From NCBI GenBank assembly GCA_002633005.1, contig NMRA01000062.1, forward strand, positions 1,120,952-1,158,412: 37,461 nt of DNA. The letters run 5' to 3'. This DNA is from Phoronis australis (taxonomy: Eukaryota > Phoronida > Phoronidae). Below the pieces are notes generated by a model. The model had not been told where the DNA came from and did no database searches. It saw only the letters and a program-made list of their open reading frames with translations. Position numbers and translations under genes: made by a program. Positions 8,927 through 21,291 of the stretch are shown here, in pieces; position 1 is the first letter of the stretch; every line of letters begins with the position of its first letter.

Positions 8927-11900
8927 ATAAACACAACTAACCAGAAAGAAACAACAGAGGCACCGCCAACCAAAAATCAGGCTGCCACAACTGACCAATC
9001 ACCAACAACTCATCTGAATGTCACAACCGAACTTCCATCGACAACCAAACATCCGCCTACAACAATGCAGGTTGCTACGTCAGAAGTTCCTTCAACGACA
9101 CAACAGATTGTCTCAACTGAATTGGCATCATCAACTCATAAGCCTTTGTCTTCGGATAAACCATCTAGTACACTCCAAGGCGATACTTCAGGTTCTCCAT
9201 CAACCACGCAAGAGATTGATATAACGGAGCAGCAAACAACAAGTCGACAACCTGCTTCAACCATGAGGTCGTCATCCACAGCTCAGGTCGTCTCTTCAGA
9301 ACAGCCAGCAACAACTCAAAGCACGGTTGTACCTGAACAGTCTTCCACAAGTAACCAGAGAGCAACAACAGAGGCACCGCAAACCACAAAACAAGCTGCC
9401 ACAACTGAACAATCATCAACAGATATATTGAATATCACAACCAAACTGTCGTCCACCACCAAACATCCGCCTACAACAATGCAGGTTGCTACGTCAGAAG
9501 TTCCTTCAACGACACAACACATTGTCTCAACTGAATTGGCATCATCAACTCATAAGCTTTTGTCGTCGGATAAACCATCTAGTACACTCCAAGGCGATAC
9601 TTCAGGTTCTCCTTCAACCACGCAAGAGATTGATATAACGGAGCAGCAAACAACAAGTCGACAACCTGCTTCAACCATGAGGTCGTCATCCACAGCTCAG
9701 GTCGTCTCTTCAGAACAGCCAGCAACAACTCAAAGCATGGTTGTACCTGAACAGTCTTCCACAAGTAACCAGAGAGAAACAACAGAGGCACCGCAAACCA
9801 CAAAACAAGCTGCCACAACTGAGCAATCACCAACACCTCATCTGAATGTCACAACCGAACTTCCATCGACAACCAAACATCCGCCTACAACAATGCAGGT
9901 TGCTTTATCAGAAGATCCTTCAACGACACAACAGATTGTCTCTACTGAATTGGCATCATCAACTCAACAGCCTTTATCGTCGGATAAACCATCTAGTACA
10001 ATTCAAGGGGGTACTTCAGGTGCTCCATCAACAACGCAAGATATTGATATAACGGTGCAGCAAACAACAACTCGACAACCTGCTACAGCCATGAGGTCGT
10101 CATCCACTGCTCAGGTCGTCTCTTCTGAACAGCCAGCAACAACTCAAAGCACGGTTGTACCTGAAAAGTCTTCCACAAGTAACCAGAGAGAAACAACAGA
10201 GGCACCGCCAACCACAAAACAAGCTGCCACAACTGAACAATCNCAACCTGCTTCAACCATGAGGTCGTCATCCACAACTCAGGTCGTCTCTTCAGAACCG
10301 CCAGCAACAAGTCAAAGCAAAGTTGTTCCTGAACAGTCTTCGACAATTAACCAGAGAGAAACAACACAGGCACCGCGAAGCACAAAACAAAATGCCACAA
10401 CTGAAATACCATCAACAGCTAAACTGAATGTGACAACCAAACTGCCATCGACAGCCAAACATCCGTCTACAACAATGCAGGTTGCCACATCAGAAGTTCA
10501 TTCAACGACACAAAAGATTGTTTCAACTGAACTGGCATCATCAACTCAACAGACTTTATCGTCGGATAAACCATCTAGTACAATTCAAGGGGATACTTCA
10601 GTCGCTCTGTCAACCACGCAAGAGATTGATATATCGCAGCAGCAAACAACAAGTAGACAAACGGCTTCAACCATGAGGTCGTCATCCACAGCTCAGGTCG
10701 TCACTTCAGAACAACCAGCAACAACTCAAAGCACGGTTGTACCNGGGATACTTCAGTCGCTCTGTCAACCACGCAAGAGATTGATATAACGCAGCAGCAA
10801 ACAACAAGTCGACAACCTGCTTCAACCATGAGGTTGTCATCCACAGCTCAGGTCGTCTCTTCAGAACAGCCAGCAACAACTCAAAGAACGGTTGTACCTG
10901 AACAGTCTTCCACAAGTAACCAGAGAGAAACAACAGAGGCACCGCCAACCACAAAACAAGCTGCCACAACTGACCAATCACCAACACCTCATCTGAATGT
11001 CACAACCGAACTTCCATCGACAACCAAACATCAGCCTACAGCAATGCAGGTTGCTACATCAGAGGATCCTTCAACGACACAACAGATTGTCTCAACTGAA
11101 TTGGCATCATCAACTCAACAGCCTTTATCGTCGGTTAAACCATCTAGTACAATTCAAGGGGGTACTTCAGGTGCTCCATCATCCACGCAAGAGATTGATA
11201 TAACGGAGCAGCAAACAACAAGTCGACAACCTGCTACAACCATGAGGTCGTCATCCACAGCTCAGGTCGTCACTTCAGAACAGCCAGCAACAACTCAAAG
11301 CACGGTTGTACCTGAACAGTCTTCCACAAGTAACCAGAGAGAAACAACAGAGGCACCGCCAACCACAAAACAAGCTGACACAACTGAACAATCATCAACA
11401 GTTATATTGAATATCACAACCAAACTGTCGTCCACCGCCGAACATTCGTCTACAACAATGCAGGTTGCTACTTCAGAAGTTCGTTCAACGACACAAAATA
11501 TTGTTTCAACAGAAATGGCATCATCAACTCAACAGCCTTTATCGTCGGATAGACCATATAGTACAATTCAACGGGATACTTCAGGTGCTCCGTCAACCAC
11601 GCAAGAGTTTGATATAACGGAGCAGCAAACAACAAGTCGACAACCTGCTTCAACCATGAGGTCGTCATCCACAGCTCAGGTCGTCTCTTCAGAACAGCCA
11701 GCAACAACTCAAAGCACGATTGTACCTGAACAGTCTTCCACAAGTAACCAGAGAGAAACAACAGAGGCACCGCCAACCACAAAACAAGCTGCCACAACTG
11801 ACCAATTACCAACACCTCATCTGAATGTCACAACCGAACTTCCATCGACAACCAAACATCCCTCTACAACACTGCAGGTTGCTACATCAGAAGATCCTTC

Positions 11901-14900
11901 AACGACACAAAAGATTGTCTCAACTGAATTGGCATCATCAACTCAACAGCCTTTATCGTCGGATAAACCATCTAGTACAATTCAAGGGGGTACTTCAGGT
12001 GCTCCATCAACCAAGCAAGAGATTGATATAACGGAGCCGCAAACAACAAGTCGACAACCTGCTACAACCATGAGGTCGTCATCCATAGCTCAGGTCGTCT
12101 CTTCAGAACAGCCAGCAACAACCCAAAGCACGGTTGTACCTGAACAGTCTTCCACAAGTAACCAGAGAGAAACAACAGAGGCACCGCAAACCACAAAACA
12201 AGCTGCCACAACTGAACAATCATCAACAGATATATTGAATATCACAACCAAACTGTCGTCCACCGCCGAACATTCGTCTACAACAATGCAGGTTGCTACT
12301 TCAGAAGTTCGTTCAACGACACAACAGATTGTTTCAACTGAACTGGCATCATCAACTCAACAGCCTTTATCGTCGGATAAACCATCTAGTACAATTCAAG
12401 GGGATACTTCAGGTGCTCCATCAACCACGCAAGAGATTGATATAACGGAGCAGCAAACAACAAGTCGACAACCTGCTTCAACCATGAGGTCGTCATCCAC
12501 AACTCAGGTCGTCTCTTCAGAACCGCCAGCAACAAGTCAAAGCACAGTTGTACCTGAACAGTCTTCGACAATTAACCAGAGAGAAACAACACAGGCACCG
12601 CGAAGCACAAAACAAAATGCCACAACTGAAATACCATCAACAACTAAACTGAATGTGACAACCAAACTGCCATCGACAGCCAAACATCCGTCTACAACAA
12701 TGCAGGTTGCCACATCAGAAGTTCATTCAACGACACAACAGATTGTTTCAACTGAACTGGCATCATCAACTCAACAGCCTTTATCGTCGGATAAACCATC
12801 TAGTACAATTCAAGGGGATACTTCAGTCGCTCTGTCAACCACGCAAGAGATTGATATAACGCAGCAGCAAACAACAAGTCGACAACCTGCTACAACCATG
12901 AGGTGGTCATCCACAGCTCAGGTCGTCTCTTCAGAACAGCCGGCAACAACTCAAAGCACGGTTGTACCTGAACAGTCTTCCACAAGTAACCAGAGAGAAA
13001 CAACAGTGGCACCGCCAACCACAAAACAAGCTGCTACAACTGAACAGTCATCAACAACTCTATTGAATATCACAACCAAACTGCCGTCCACCGCCAAACA
13101 TTCGTCCACAACAATGCAGGTTGCTACTTCAGAAGTTCCTTCAACGACACAACAGATTGTTTCAACAGAAATGGCATCATCAACTCAACAGCCTTTATCG
13201 TCGGATAGACCATATAGTACAATTCAAGGGGATACTTCAGTCGTTCTGTCAAGCACGCAAGAGATTGATATAACGAAGCAGCAAACAACAAGTCGACAAC
13301 CTGCTTCAACCATGAGTCCGTCATCCACAGCTCAGGTCGTCTCTTCAGAACAGCCAGAAACAACTCAAAGCATGGTTGTACCTGAACAGTCTTCCACAAG
13401 TAACCAGAGAGAAACAACAGAGGCACCGCAAACCACAAAACAAGCTGCCACAACTGACCAATCACCAACACCTCATCTGAATGTCACAACCGAACTTCCA
13501 TCGACAACCAAACATCCGCCTACAACAATGCAGGTTGCTACATCAGAAGATCCTTCAACGACACAACAGATTGTCTCCACTGAATTGGCATCATCAACTC
13601 AACAGCCTTTATCGTCGGATAAACCATCTAGTACAATTCAAGGGGGTACTTCAGGTGCTCCATCAACAACGCAAGAGATTGATATAACGGTGCAGCAAAC
13701 AACAACTCGACAACCTGCTACAGCCATGAGGTCGTCATCCACAGCTCANNNNNNNNNNNNNNNNNNNNNNNNNNNNNNNNNNNNNNNNNNNNNNNNNNNN
13801 NNNNNNNNNNNNNNNNNNNNNNNNNNNNNNNNNNNNNNNNNNNNNNNNNNNNNNNNNNNNNNNNNNNNNNNNNNNNNNNNNNNNNNNNNNNNNNNNNNNN
13901 NNNNNNNNNNNNNNNNNNNNNNNNNNNNNNNNNNNNNNNNNNNNNNNNNNNNNNNNNNNNNNNNNNNNNNNNNNNNNNNNNNNNNNNNNNNNNNNNNNNN
14001 NNNNNNNNNNNNNNNNNNNNNNNNNNNNNNNNNNNNNNNNNNNNNNNNNNNNNNNNNNNNNNNNNNNNNNNNNNNNNNNNNNNNNNNNNNNNNNNNNNNN
14101 NNNNNNNNNNNNNNNNNNNNNNNNNNNNNNNNNNNNNNNNNNNNNNNNNNNNNNNNNNNNNNNNNNNNNNNNNNNNNNNNNNNNNNNNTGTACAGTCTTC
14201 CACAACTAACCAGAAAGAAACAACAGAGGCACCGCCAACCACAAATCAGGCTGCCACAACTGACCAATCACCAACACCTCATCTGAATGTCACAACCGAA
14301 CTTCCATCGACAACCAAACATCCGCCTACAACAATGCAGGTTGCTACGTCAGAAGTTCCTTCAACGGCACAACAGATTGTCTCAACTGAATTGGCATCAT
14401 CAACTCAACAGCCTTTATCGTCGGATAAACCATCTAGTACACTTCAAGGCGATACTTCAGGCTCTCCATCAACCATGCAAGAGATTTATATAACGGAGCA
14501 GCAAACAAGAAGTCGACAACCTGCTTCAACCATGAGGTCGTCATCCACAGCTCAGGTCCTCTCTTCAGAAAAGCCAGCAACAACTCAAAGCACGGTTGTA
14601 CCTGAACAGTCTTCCACAAGTCACCAGAGAGAAACAACAGAGGCACCGCCAACCACAAAACAAGCTGCCACAACTGAACAATCATCAACAGATATATTGA
14701 ATATCACAACCAAACTGTCGTCCACCGCCAATAATTCGTCTACAACAATGCAGGTTGCTACTTCAGAAGTTCGTTCAACGACACAACAGATTGTTTCAAC
14801 TGAACTGGCATCATCAACTCAACAGCCTTTATCGTCGGATAAACCAACTAGTACAATTCAAGGGGATACTTCAGGTGCTCCATCAACCACGCAAGAGATT

Positions 14901-17900
14901 GATATAACGGAGCAGCAAACAACAAGTCGACAACCTACTTCAATCATGAGGTCGTCATCCACAACTCAGGTCGTCTCTTCAGAACAGCCAGCAACAAGTC
15001 AAAGCACAGTTGTACCTGAACAGTCTTCGATAATTAACCAGAGAGAAACAACACAGGCACCGCGAAGCACAAAACAAAATGCCACAACTGAAATACCATC
15101 AACAACTAAACTGAATGTCACAACCAAACTGTCATCGACAGCCAAACATCCGTCTACAACAATGCAGGTTGCCACATCAGAAGTTCATTCAACGACACAA
15201 CAGATTGTTTCAACTGAACTGGCATCATCAACTCAACAGCCTTTATCGTCGGATAAACCATCTAGTACAATTCAAGGGGATACTTCAGTCGCTCTGTCAA
15301 CCACGCAAGAGATTGATATAACGCAGCAGCAAACAACAAGTAGACAACCTGCTTCAACAATGAGTCTGTCATCCACAACTGAGGTCATCTCTTCAGAACA
15401 GCCAGCACCAACTCAAAGCACGGTTGTACCAGAACAGTCTTCCACAACTAACCAGAAAGAAACAACAGAGGCACCGCCAACCACAAATCAGGCTGCCACA
15501 GCTGACCAATCACTAACACCTCATCTGAATGTCACAACCGAACTTCCATCGACAACCAAACATCCGCCTACAACAATGCAGGTTGTTACGTCAGAAGTTC
15601 CTTCAACGACACAACAGATTGTCTCAACTGAATTGGCATCATCAACTCAACAGCCTTTGTCGTCGGATAAACCATCTAGTACACTTCAAGGCGATACTTC
15701 AGGTTCTCCATCAACCACGCAAGAGATTGATATAACGGAGCAGCAAACAACAAGTCGACAACCTGCTTCAACCATGAGGTCGTCATCCACAGCTCAGGTC
15801 GTCTCTTCAGAAAAGCCAGCAACAACTCAAAGCACGGTTGTACCTGAACAGTCTTCCACAAGTCACCAGAGAGAAACAACAGAGGCACCGCCAACCACAA
15901 AACAAGCTGCCACAACTGAACAATCATCAACAGTTATATTGAATATCACAACCAAACTGATGTCCACCGCCAAACATTCGTCTACAACAATGCAGGTTGC
16001 TACTTCAGAAGTTCGTTTAACGACACAACAGATTGTTTCAACTGAACTGGCATCATCAACTCAACAGCCTTTATCATCGGATAAACCATCTAGTACAATT
16101 CAAGGGGATACTTCAGGTGCTCCATCAACCACGCAAGTGATTGATATAACGGAGCAGCAAACAACAAGTCGACAACCTGCTTCAACCATGAGGTCGTCAT
16201 CCACAACTCAGGTCGTCTCTTCAGAACAGCCAGCAACAAGTCAAAGCACAGTTGTACCTGAACAGTCCTCGACAATTAACCAGAGAGAAACAACACAGGC
16301 ACCGCGAAGCACAAAACAAAATGCCACAACTGAAACACCATCAACAACTAAACTGAATGTCACAACCAAACTGTCATCGACAGCCAAACATCCGTCTACA
16401 ACAATGCAGGTTGCCACATCAGAAGTTCATTCAACGATACAACAGATTGTTTCAACTGAACTGGCATCATCAACTCTACAGCCTTTATCGTCGGATAGAC
16501 CATATAGTACAATTCAAGGGGATACTTCAGGTGCTCCATCAACCACGCAAGAGATTGATATAACGGAGCAGCAAACAACAAGTCGACAACCTGCTTCAAC
16601 CATGAGGTCGTCATCCACAGCTCAGGTCGTCTCTTCAGAACAGCCAGCAACAACTCAAAGCACGGTTGTACATGTACAGTCTTCCACAACTAACCAGAAA
16701 GAAACAACAGAGGCACCGCCAACCACAAATCAGGCTGCCACAACTGACCAATCACCAACACCTCATCTGAATGTCACAACCGAACTTCCATCGACAACCA
16801 AACATCCGCCTACAACAATGCAGGTTGCTACGTCAGAAGTTCCTTCAACGGCACAACAGATTGTCTCAACTGAATTGGCATCATCAACTCAACAGCCTTT
16901 ATCGTCGGATAAACCATCTAGTACACTTCAAGGCGATACTTCAGGCTCTCCATCAACCATGCAAGAGATTTATATAACGGAGCAGCAAACAACAAGTCGA
17001 CAACCTGCTTCAACCATGAGGTCGTCATCCACAGCTCAGGTCGTCTCTTCAGAAAAGCCAGCAACAACTCAAAGCACGGTTGTACCTGAACAGTCTTCCA
17101 CAAGTCACCAGAGAGAAACAACAGAGGCACCGCCAACCACAAAACAAGCTGCCACAACTGAACAATCATCAACAGATACATTGAATATCACAACCAAACT
17201 GTCGTCCACCGCCAATAATTCGTCTACAACAATGCAGGTTGCTACTTCAGAAGTTCGTTCAACGACACAACAGATTGTTTCAACTGAACTGGCATCATCA
17301 ACTCAACAGCCTTTATCGTCGGATAAACCATCTAGTACAATTCAAGGGGATACTTCAGGTGCTCCATCAACCACGCAAGAGATTGATATAACGGAGCAGC
17401 AAACAACAAGTCGACAACCTGCTTCAACCATGAGGTCGTCATCCACAACTCAGGTCGTCTCTTCAGAACAGCCAGCAACAAGTCAAAGCACAGTTGTACC
17501 TGAACAGTCTTCGACAATTAACCAGAGAGAAACAACACAGGCACTGCGAAGCACAAAACAAGCTGCCACAACTGAAATACCATCAACAACTAAACTGAAT
17601 GTCACAACCAAACTGCCATCAACAGCCAAACATCCGTCTACAACAATGCAGGTTGCCACATCAGAAGTTCAATCAACGACACAACAGATTGTTTTAACTG
17701 AACTGGCATCATCAACTCAACAGCCTTTATCGTCGGATAAACAATCTAGTACAATTCAAGGGGATACTTCAGTCGCTGTGTCAACCACGCAAGAGATTGA
17801 TATAACGGAGCAGAAAACAACAAGTCGACACCCTGCTTCAACCATGAGGTCGTCATCCACAACTCAGGTCGTCTCTTCAGAACAGCCAGCAACAACTGAA

Positions 17901-19833
17901 ACTACGGTTGTCCCCGAACAGTCTTCGACAATTAACCAGAGAGAAACAACAGAGGCACCGCGAAGCACAAAACAAGCTGCCACAACTGAAATATCATCAA
18001 CAACTAAACTGAATGTCACAACCAAACTGCCATCGACAGCCAAACAACCGTCTACAACAATGCAGGTTGCTACATCAGAAGATCATTCAACGACGCAACA
18101 GATTGTTTCAACTGAACTGGCATCATCAACTCAACAGCCTTCATCGTCGGATAAACCATCTAGTACAATTCAAGGGGATACTTCAGTCGCTCTGTCAACC
18201 ACACAAGAGATTGATATAACGGAGCAGCAAACAACAAGTCGACAACCTGCTTCAACCATGAGTCCGTCATCCACAACTCAGGTCGTCTCTTCAGAAAAGC
18301 CAGCAACAACTCAAAGAACGGTTGTATCTGAACAGTCTTCCACAACTATCCAGAAAGAAACAACAGAGACACCGCCAACCACAAATCAGGCTGCCACAAC
18401 TGACCAATCACCAACACCTCATCTGAATGTCACAACCGAACTTTTATCGACAGCCAAACATCCGCCTACAACAATGCAAGTTGCTACGTCAGAAGTTCCT
18501 TCAACGACAAAACAGATTGTCTCCACTGAATTGGCATCATCAACTAAACAGCCTTTGTCGTCGGATAAACCATCTAGTACACTTCAAGGCGATACTTCAG
18601 GTTTTCCATCAACCACGCAAGAGACTGATATAACGGAGCAGCAAACAACAAGTCGACAACCTGCTTCAACCATGAGGTCGTCATCCACAGCTCAGGTCGG
18701 CTCTTCAGAACAGCTAGCAACAACTCAAAGCACGGTTGTACCTGATCAGTCTTCCACAAGTAACCAGAGAGAAACAACACAGGCACCGCCAACTACAAAA
18801 CAAGCTGCCACAACTGAACAATCATCAAAAACTATATTGAATATCACAACCAAACTGCCGTCCACCGCCAAATATTCGTCTACAACAATGCAGGTTGCTA
18901 CTCCCGAAGTTCCTTCAACGACACAACAGATTGTTTCAACTGAACTGGCATCATCAACTCAACAGCCTTTATCGTCGGATAAACCAACTAGTACGATTCA
19001 AAGGGATACTTCAAGTGCTTCATCAACCACGCAAGAGATTCATAAAACAGAGCTGCAAACAACAAGTCGAAAACCTGATTCAACCATGAGGTCGTCATCC
19101 ACAACTCAGGGCGTCTCTTCAGAACAGCCAGCAACAAGTCAAAGCACAGTTGTACATGAACAGTCTTCGACAATTGACCAGAGAGAAACAACAGTGGCAC
19201 CGCGAAGCAGAAAACATAATGCCACAACTGAAATACCATCAACAACTAAACTGAATGTCACAACCAAACTGCCATCGACAACCAAGCATCCGTCTACAAC
19301 AATGCAGGTTGCCACATCAGAAGTTCATTCAACGACACAACAGATTGTTTTAACTGAACTGGCATCATCAACTCAACAGCCTTTATCGTCGGATAAACCA
19401 TCTAGTACAATTCAAGGGGATACTTCAGTCGCTCTGTCAACCACGCAAGAGATTGATATAACGCAGCAGCAAACAACAAGTAGACAACCTGCTTCAACCA
19501 TGAGTCCGTCATCCACAACTGAGGTCATCTCTTCAGAACAGCCAGCAACAACTCAAAGCACGGTTGTACCTGAACAGTCTTCCACAACTAACCAGAAAGA
19601 AACAACAGAGGCACCGCCAACCACAAAACAAGCTGCCACAACTGAACAATCATCAACAACTATATTGAATGTCACAACCAAACTGCCGTCCACCGCCAAA
19701 CATTCCTCTACAACAACGCAACCCAGGCTTACAATCGAACGCACAAACGCAACACAGATGGTAACTGACAGATATACAGTTGAGCAAGCATCCGTTACGT
19801 CTATTGGTGAATCAACAACTACTGAACTGCCAG
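8927..19833 (+). CDS. Mucin-type Ser/Thr-rich tandem-repeat exon
   Basis: One very long exon encodes 138-residue repeats rich in Ser and Thr (58 of 138 in the unit starting at 9065, by my count), with many Pro, Gln and Glu and no Cys. This is the composition of an O-glycosylated mucin stalk. Each unit carries an N-glycosylation sequon (LNITT or LNVTT); some carry a second (QNATT). The open frame appears in three pieces: frame changes at the single N at 10744 and across the N run 13749-14188, and is kept at the N at 10243. These are explained by wrong gap lengths (see findings). The array ends in a unique Thr-rich tail (19716-19833) and the donor CCAG|GTACAA, phase 1. The 5' boundary is unresolved: an in-frame TAA lies at 8924 and no convincing acceptor or signal peptide is seen, so the start given is only the limit of the open frame. 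Confidence 0.85.
10243..10243. other. Single-N assembly join inside the array
   Basis: Before the N the sequence stops at unit offset 350 (counting from the MQV codon). After it, the sequence resumes at offset 183. The missing length must be 247 bases modulo 414. The frame is the same on both sides because 247 minus the one N is divisible by three. Confidence 0.85.
10744..10744. other. Single-N assembly join inside the array, with apparent frameshift
   Basis: The sequence stops at unit offset 269 and resumes at offset 115, so the missing length is 260 bases modulo 414. Because 260 minus 1 is not divisible by three, the open frame appears to shift here although both sides are normal repeat. 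Confidence 0.85.
13749..14188. other. Assembly gap (440 N) inside the array, wrong length for the repeat register
   Basis: The last base before the gap is at unit offset 220 and the first after it at offset 269. The true missing length must therefore be 48 bases modulo 414 (48, 462, 876 and so on), not 440. This accounts for the frame change between the two array segments. Confidence 0.9.
14189..17594 (+). repeat. Recent ~2484-bp duplication inside the array
   Basis: The stretch from 14189 to about 15110 recurs almost identically at 16673 to about 17594, an offset of 2484 bases (six units). Shared private variants include GTACAGTCTTCC before the HLNV-type unit, SEVPSTAQQ, STMQEIYIT and the SSTANNSST variant in the next unit. 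The unit at 14334 differs from that at 16818 by only two bases in the ~245 I compared. Confidence 0.8.
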
Positions 19834-19962
19834 GTACAATTATCTACATTGTGATTAATTTCTCAAAAGATTTGGCACATTTGTAATGGAACCTAAGTTG
19901 CACTTCAAGATACTCTGTTAATTCTCTGTTACTTTAATCGATTACCCCATTTGTGCTTCCAG

Positions 19963-20142
19963 TTATCAATTGTTCCCAGCCTCTGAAGGAAGATCCGAAT
20001 ACTGTACGAAATGGGTCAACTTTCACGTATGGATCCGTTCTCGAGTATGCGTGCGTGCCTGGTTTTGAGCCGAAGTCTGGAGAAACTCTGCTGATGTGTC
20101 TGTATAATGCTACTTGGAACGCTCGCCCTCTGCAATGTCACA
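19963..20142 (+). CDS. CCP/Sushi domain 1 exon of the mucin-like gene
   Basis: The acceptor TGTGCTTCCAG precedes 19963 and the donor GTATGT follows 20142. Length is 180 bases, phase 1 at both ends. It encodes one complement-control-protein module with the four expected Cys (INCSQP, YACVPGF, LMCLYN, LQC) and the conserved Trp between the third and fourth. Three N-glycosylation sequons are present (NCS, NGS, NAT). CCP modules bind proteins or glycans at cell surfaces. This exon follows the mucin tail directly. Confidence 0.9.
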
Positions 20143-20175
20143 GTATGTAAACTACAAACTAACCAGGCGTGCGCT

Positions 20176-20307
20176 CAGTAACGCTATGACCTACGCTAGG
20201 ACCTAGCTAATATCTAGTTTACGTCACGCGTTCTCATTTAAAATACACGGTAATATCTCACGGAATCTCGCGAAGTGTTGCGTGTTAGCGATGTCCTAGC
20301 GTTAGTG
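20176..20307. repeat. Small inverted-repeat element, copy 1 (copy 2 at 25376-25503)
   Basis: The ends are imperfect inverted repeats (CAGTAACGCT...CGCTAGGACCTAGC against GCGATGTCCTAGCGTTAGTG). The core TCACGCGTTCTCATTTAAAA, then AATATCTCACG and TCGCGAAGT, is shared with 25400-25460. Two copies in two introns of one gene suggest a small transposon family. Confidence 0.65.
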
Positions 20308-21291
20308 AATGGCCTGCAGTTCTTTCGTCAACACCAGAGGTCTGTTTCATGAAATTGGCTAAAGGCTTAAGACAGAGAAATTTGGTCTTACTTCACAAAT
20401 GCAAAATAAAGGTTTAGTCACGTAATGATTAGCACAGAACTGCCTGGAAATAATTTGTACAAAAGTTCTCAAATTTGGGTATATTCTCAGATACATTATT
20501 TCTTTACTAAAGTGAATTTTAATAAATTTTTAAAAAGTTGTTATGTGGGAGCGTAAAATCATTTTTAAAATTCTCAAAAATGTGAACAAAGTACATGTAC
20601 TTATATCCCTGGGCTTGGGTATGAACATCCTCAACACAAAGAAGAAATACGAGAGAAGACTCTCATTAGTAAAACAATGTTACACCAGTGGTAATCCCGA
20701 GTACTGAAATAAGCATTGGCGTATCGATGTCGAAACCTGTTGCTCCTGCATCTCCCTTCGATTCTAATTTGCTTAATCGTGGCATCCTTAATACTTTTTT
20801 TCTAACCCAAGTAGATGAATGCGCTTAAGAGAAACAATTTGAATGGACAACACTACGATTTACAATATTTTTACTATGAGAGCTACGGGAAGGATCCCAT
20901 AATTTGCTTGCATCCTACGCAGAAAGTGGAGTCTAGGTCATGGTCAGCATTTATAGCTGTGTTAAATTGCGGTGCCGCAAATCGGTTCCAACTGCGGGAA
21001 TTGGTGGTGAAACTGCTGACAATCGTACTCTAACGGGGTCGAACTGTAATAAGTCGTGATGCACCGTAGTTTGTTATTCTAAGTGTTAAAAACTACCACG
21101 GGTCACCATACCTCGACAAGTAGCTAAAGCATACTCTTGCGACACCGTAATGAGCCTCTACCTTCACCATCGTAACCGTAAAATCATCGTGGGACTATAG
21201 TACATGATACAGTGTTGGAACGAAACTATCCCGGAGTGACCATGAAGAAAATCAACAGGATTTTGTAAGCCTGGACGGCGGTCGACTTATA

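Larger units (their letters stand above)
8932..19715 (+). repeat. 414-bp (138-aa) tandem array, about 24 recognisable units
   Basis: The anchor MQV codon falls at 9065, 9479, 9893, 10475, 11044, 11458, 11872 (here LQV), 12286, 12700, 13114, 13528, then every 414 bases from 14334 to 19302, ending at 19716. All uninterrupted steps are exactly 414. Three subtypes recur. One has DQSPTPHLNVTTELPSTTKH. One has DILNITTKLSSTA and SEVRSTTQ. One has QAPRSTKQNATTEIPS, KLNVTTKL and SEVHSTTQ. After the gap they mostly cycle in the order HLNV-type, ILNI-type, KLNV-type, giving a 1242-bp higher-order repeat with one extra KLNV-type unit (17646 and 18060). Confidence 0.93.

Noticed and set aside
9018-18633. 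Plus-strand 68-codon frames starting MSQPNFHRQPN in many units
   Set aside because: Shadow frame of the 414-bp repeat; each copy stops at the same place and the main frame explains the conservation.
9165-19245. Repeated minus-strand open frames in the array (hydrophobic Leu/Val/Trp-rich products)
   Set aside because: They recur once per unit as the antisense of Thr/Ser/Gln codons. The hydrophobic look is a compositional by-product.
8932-19715. CRISPR-like regular repeat spacing
   Set aside because: The repeat is a contiguous coding unit of 414 bases with no spacers, in an intron-containing animal gene.
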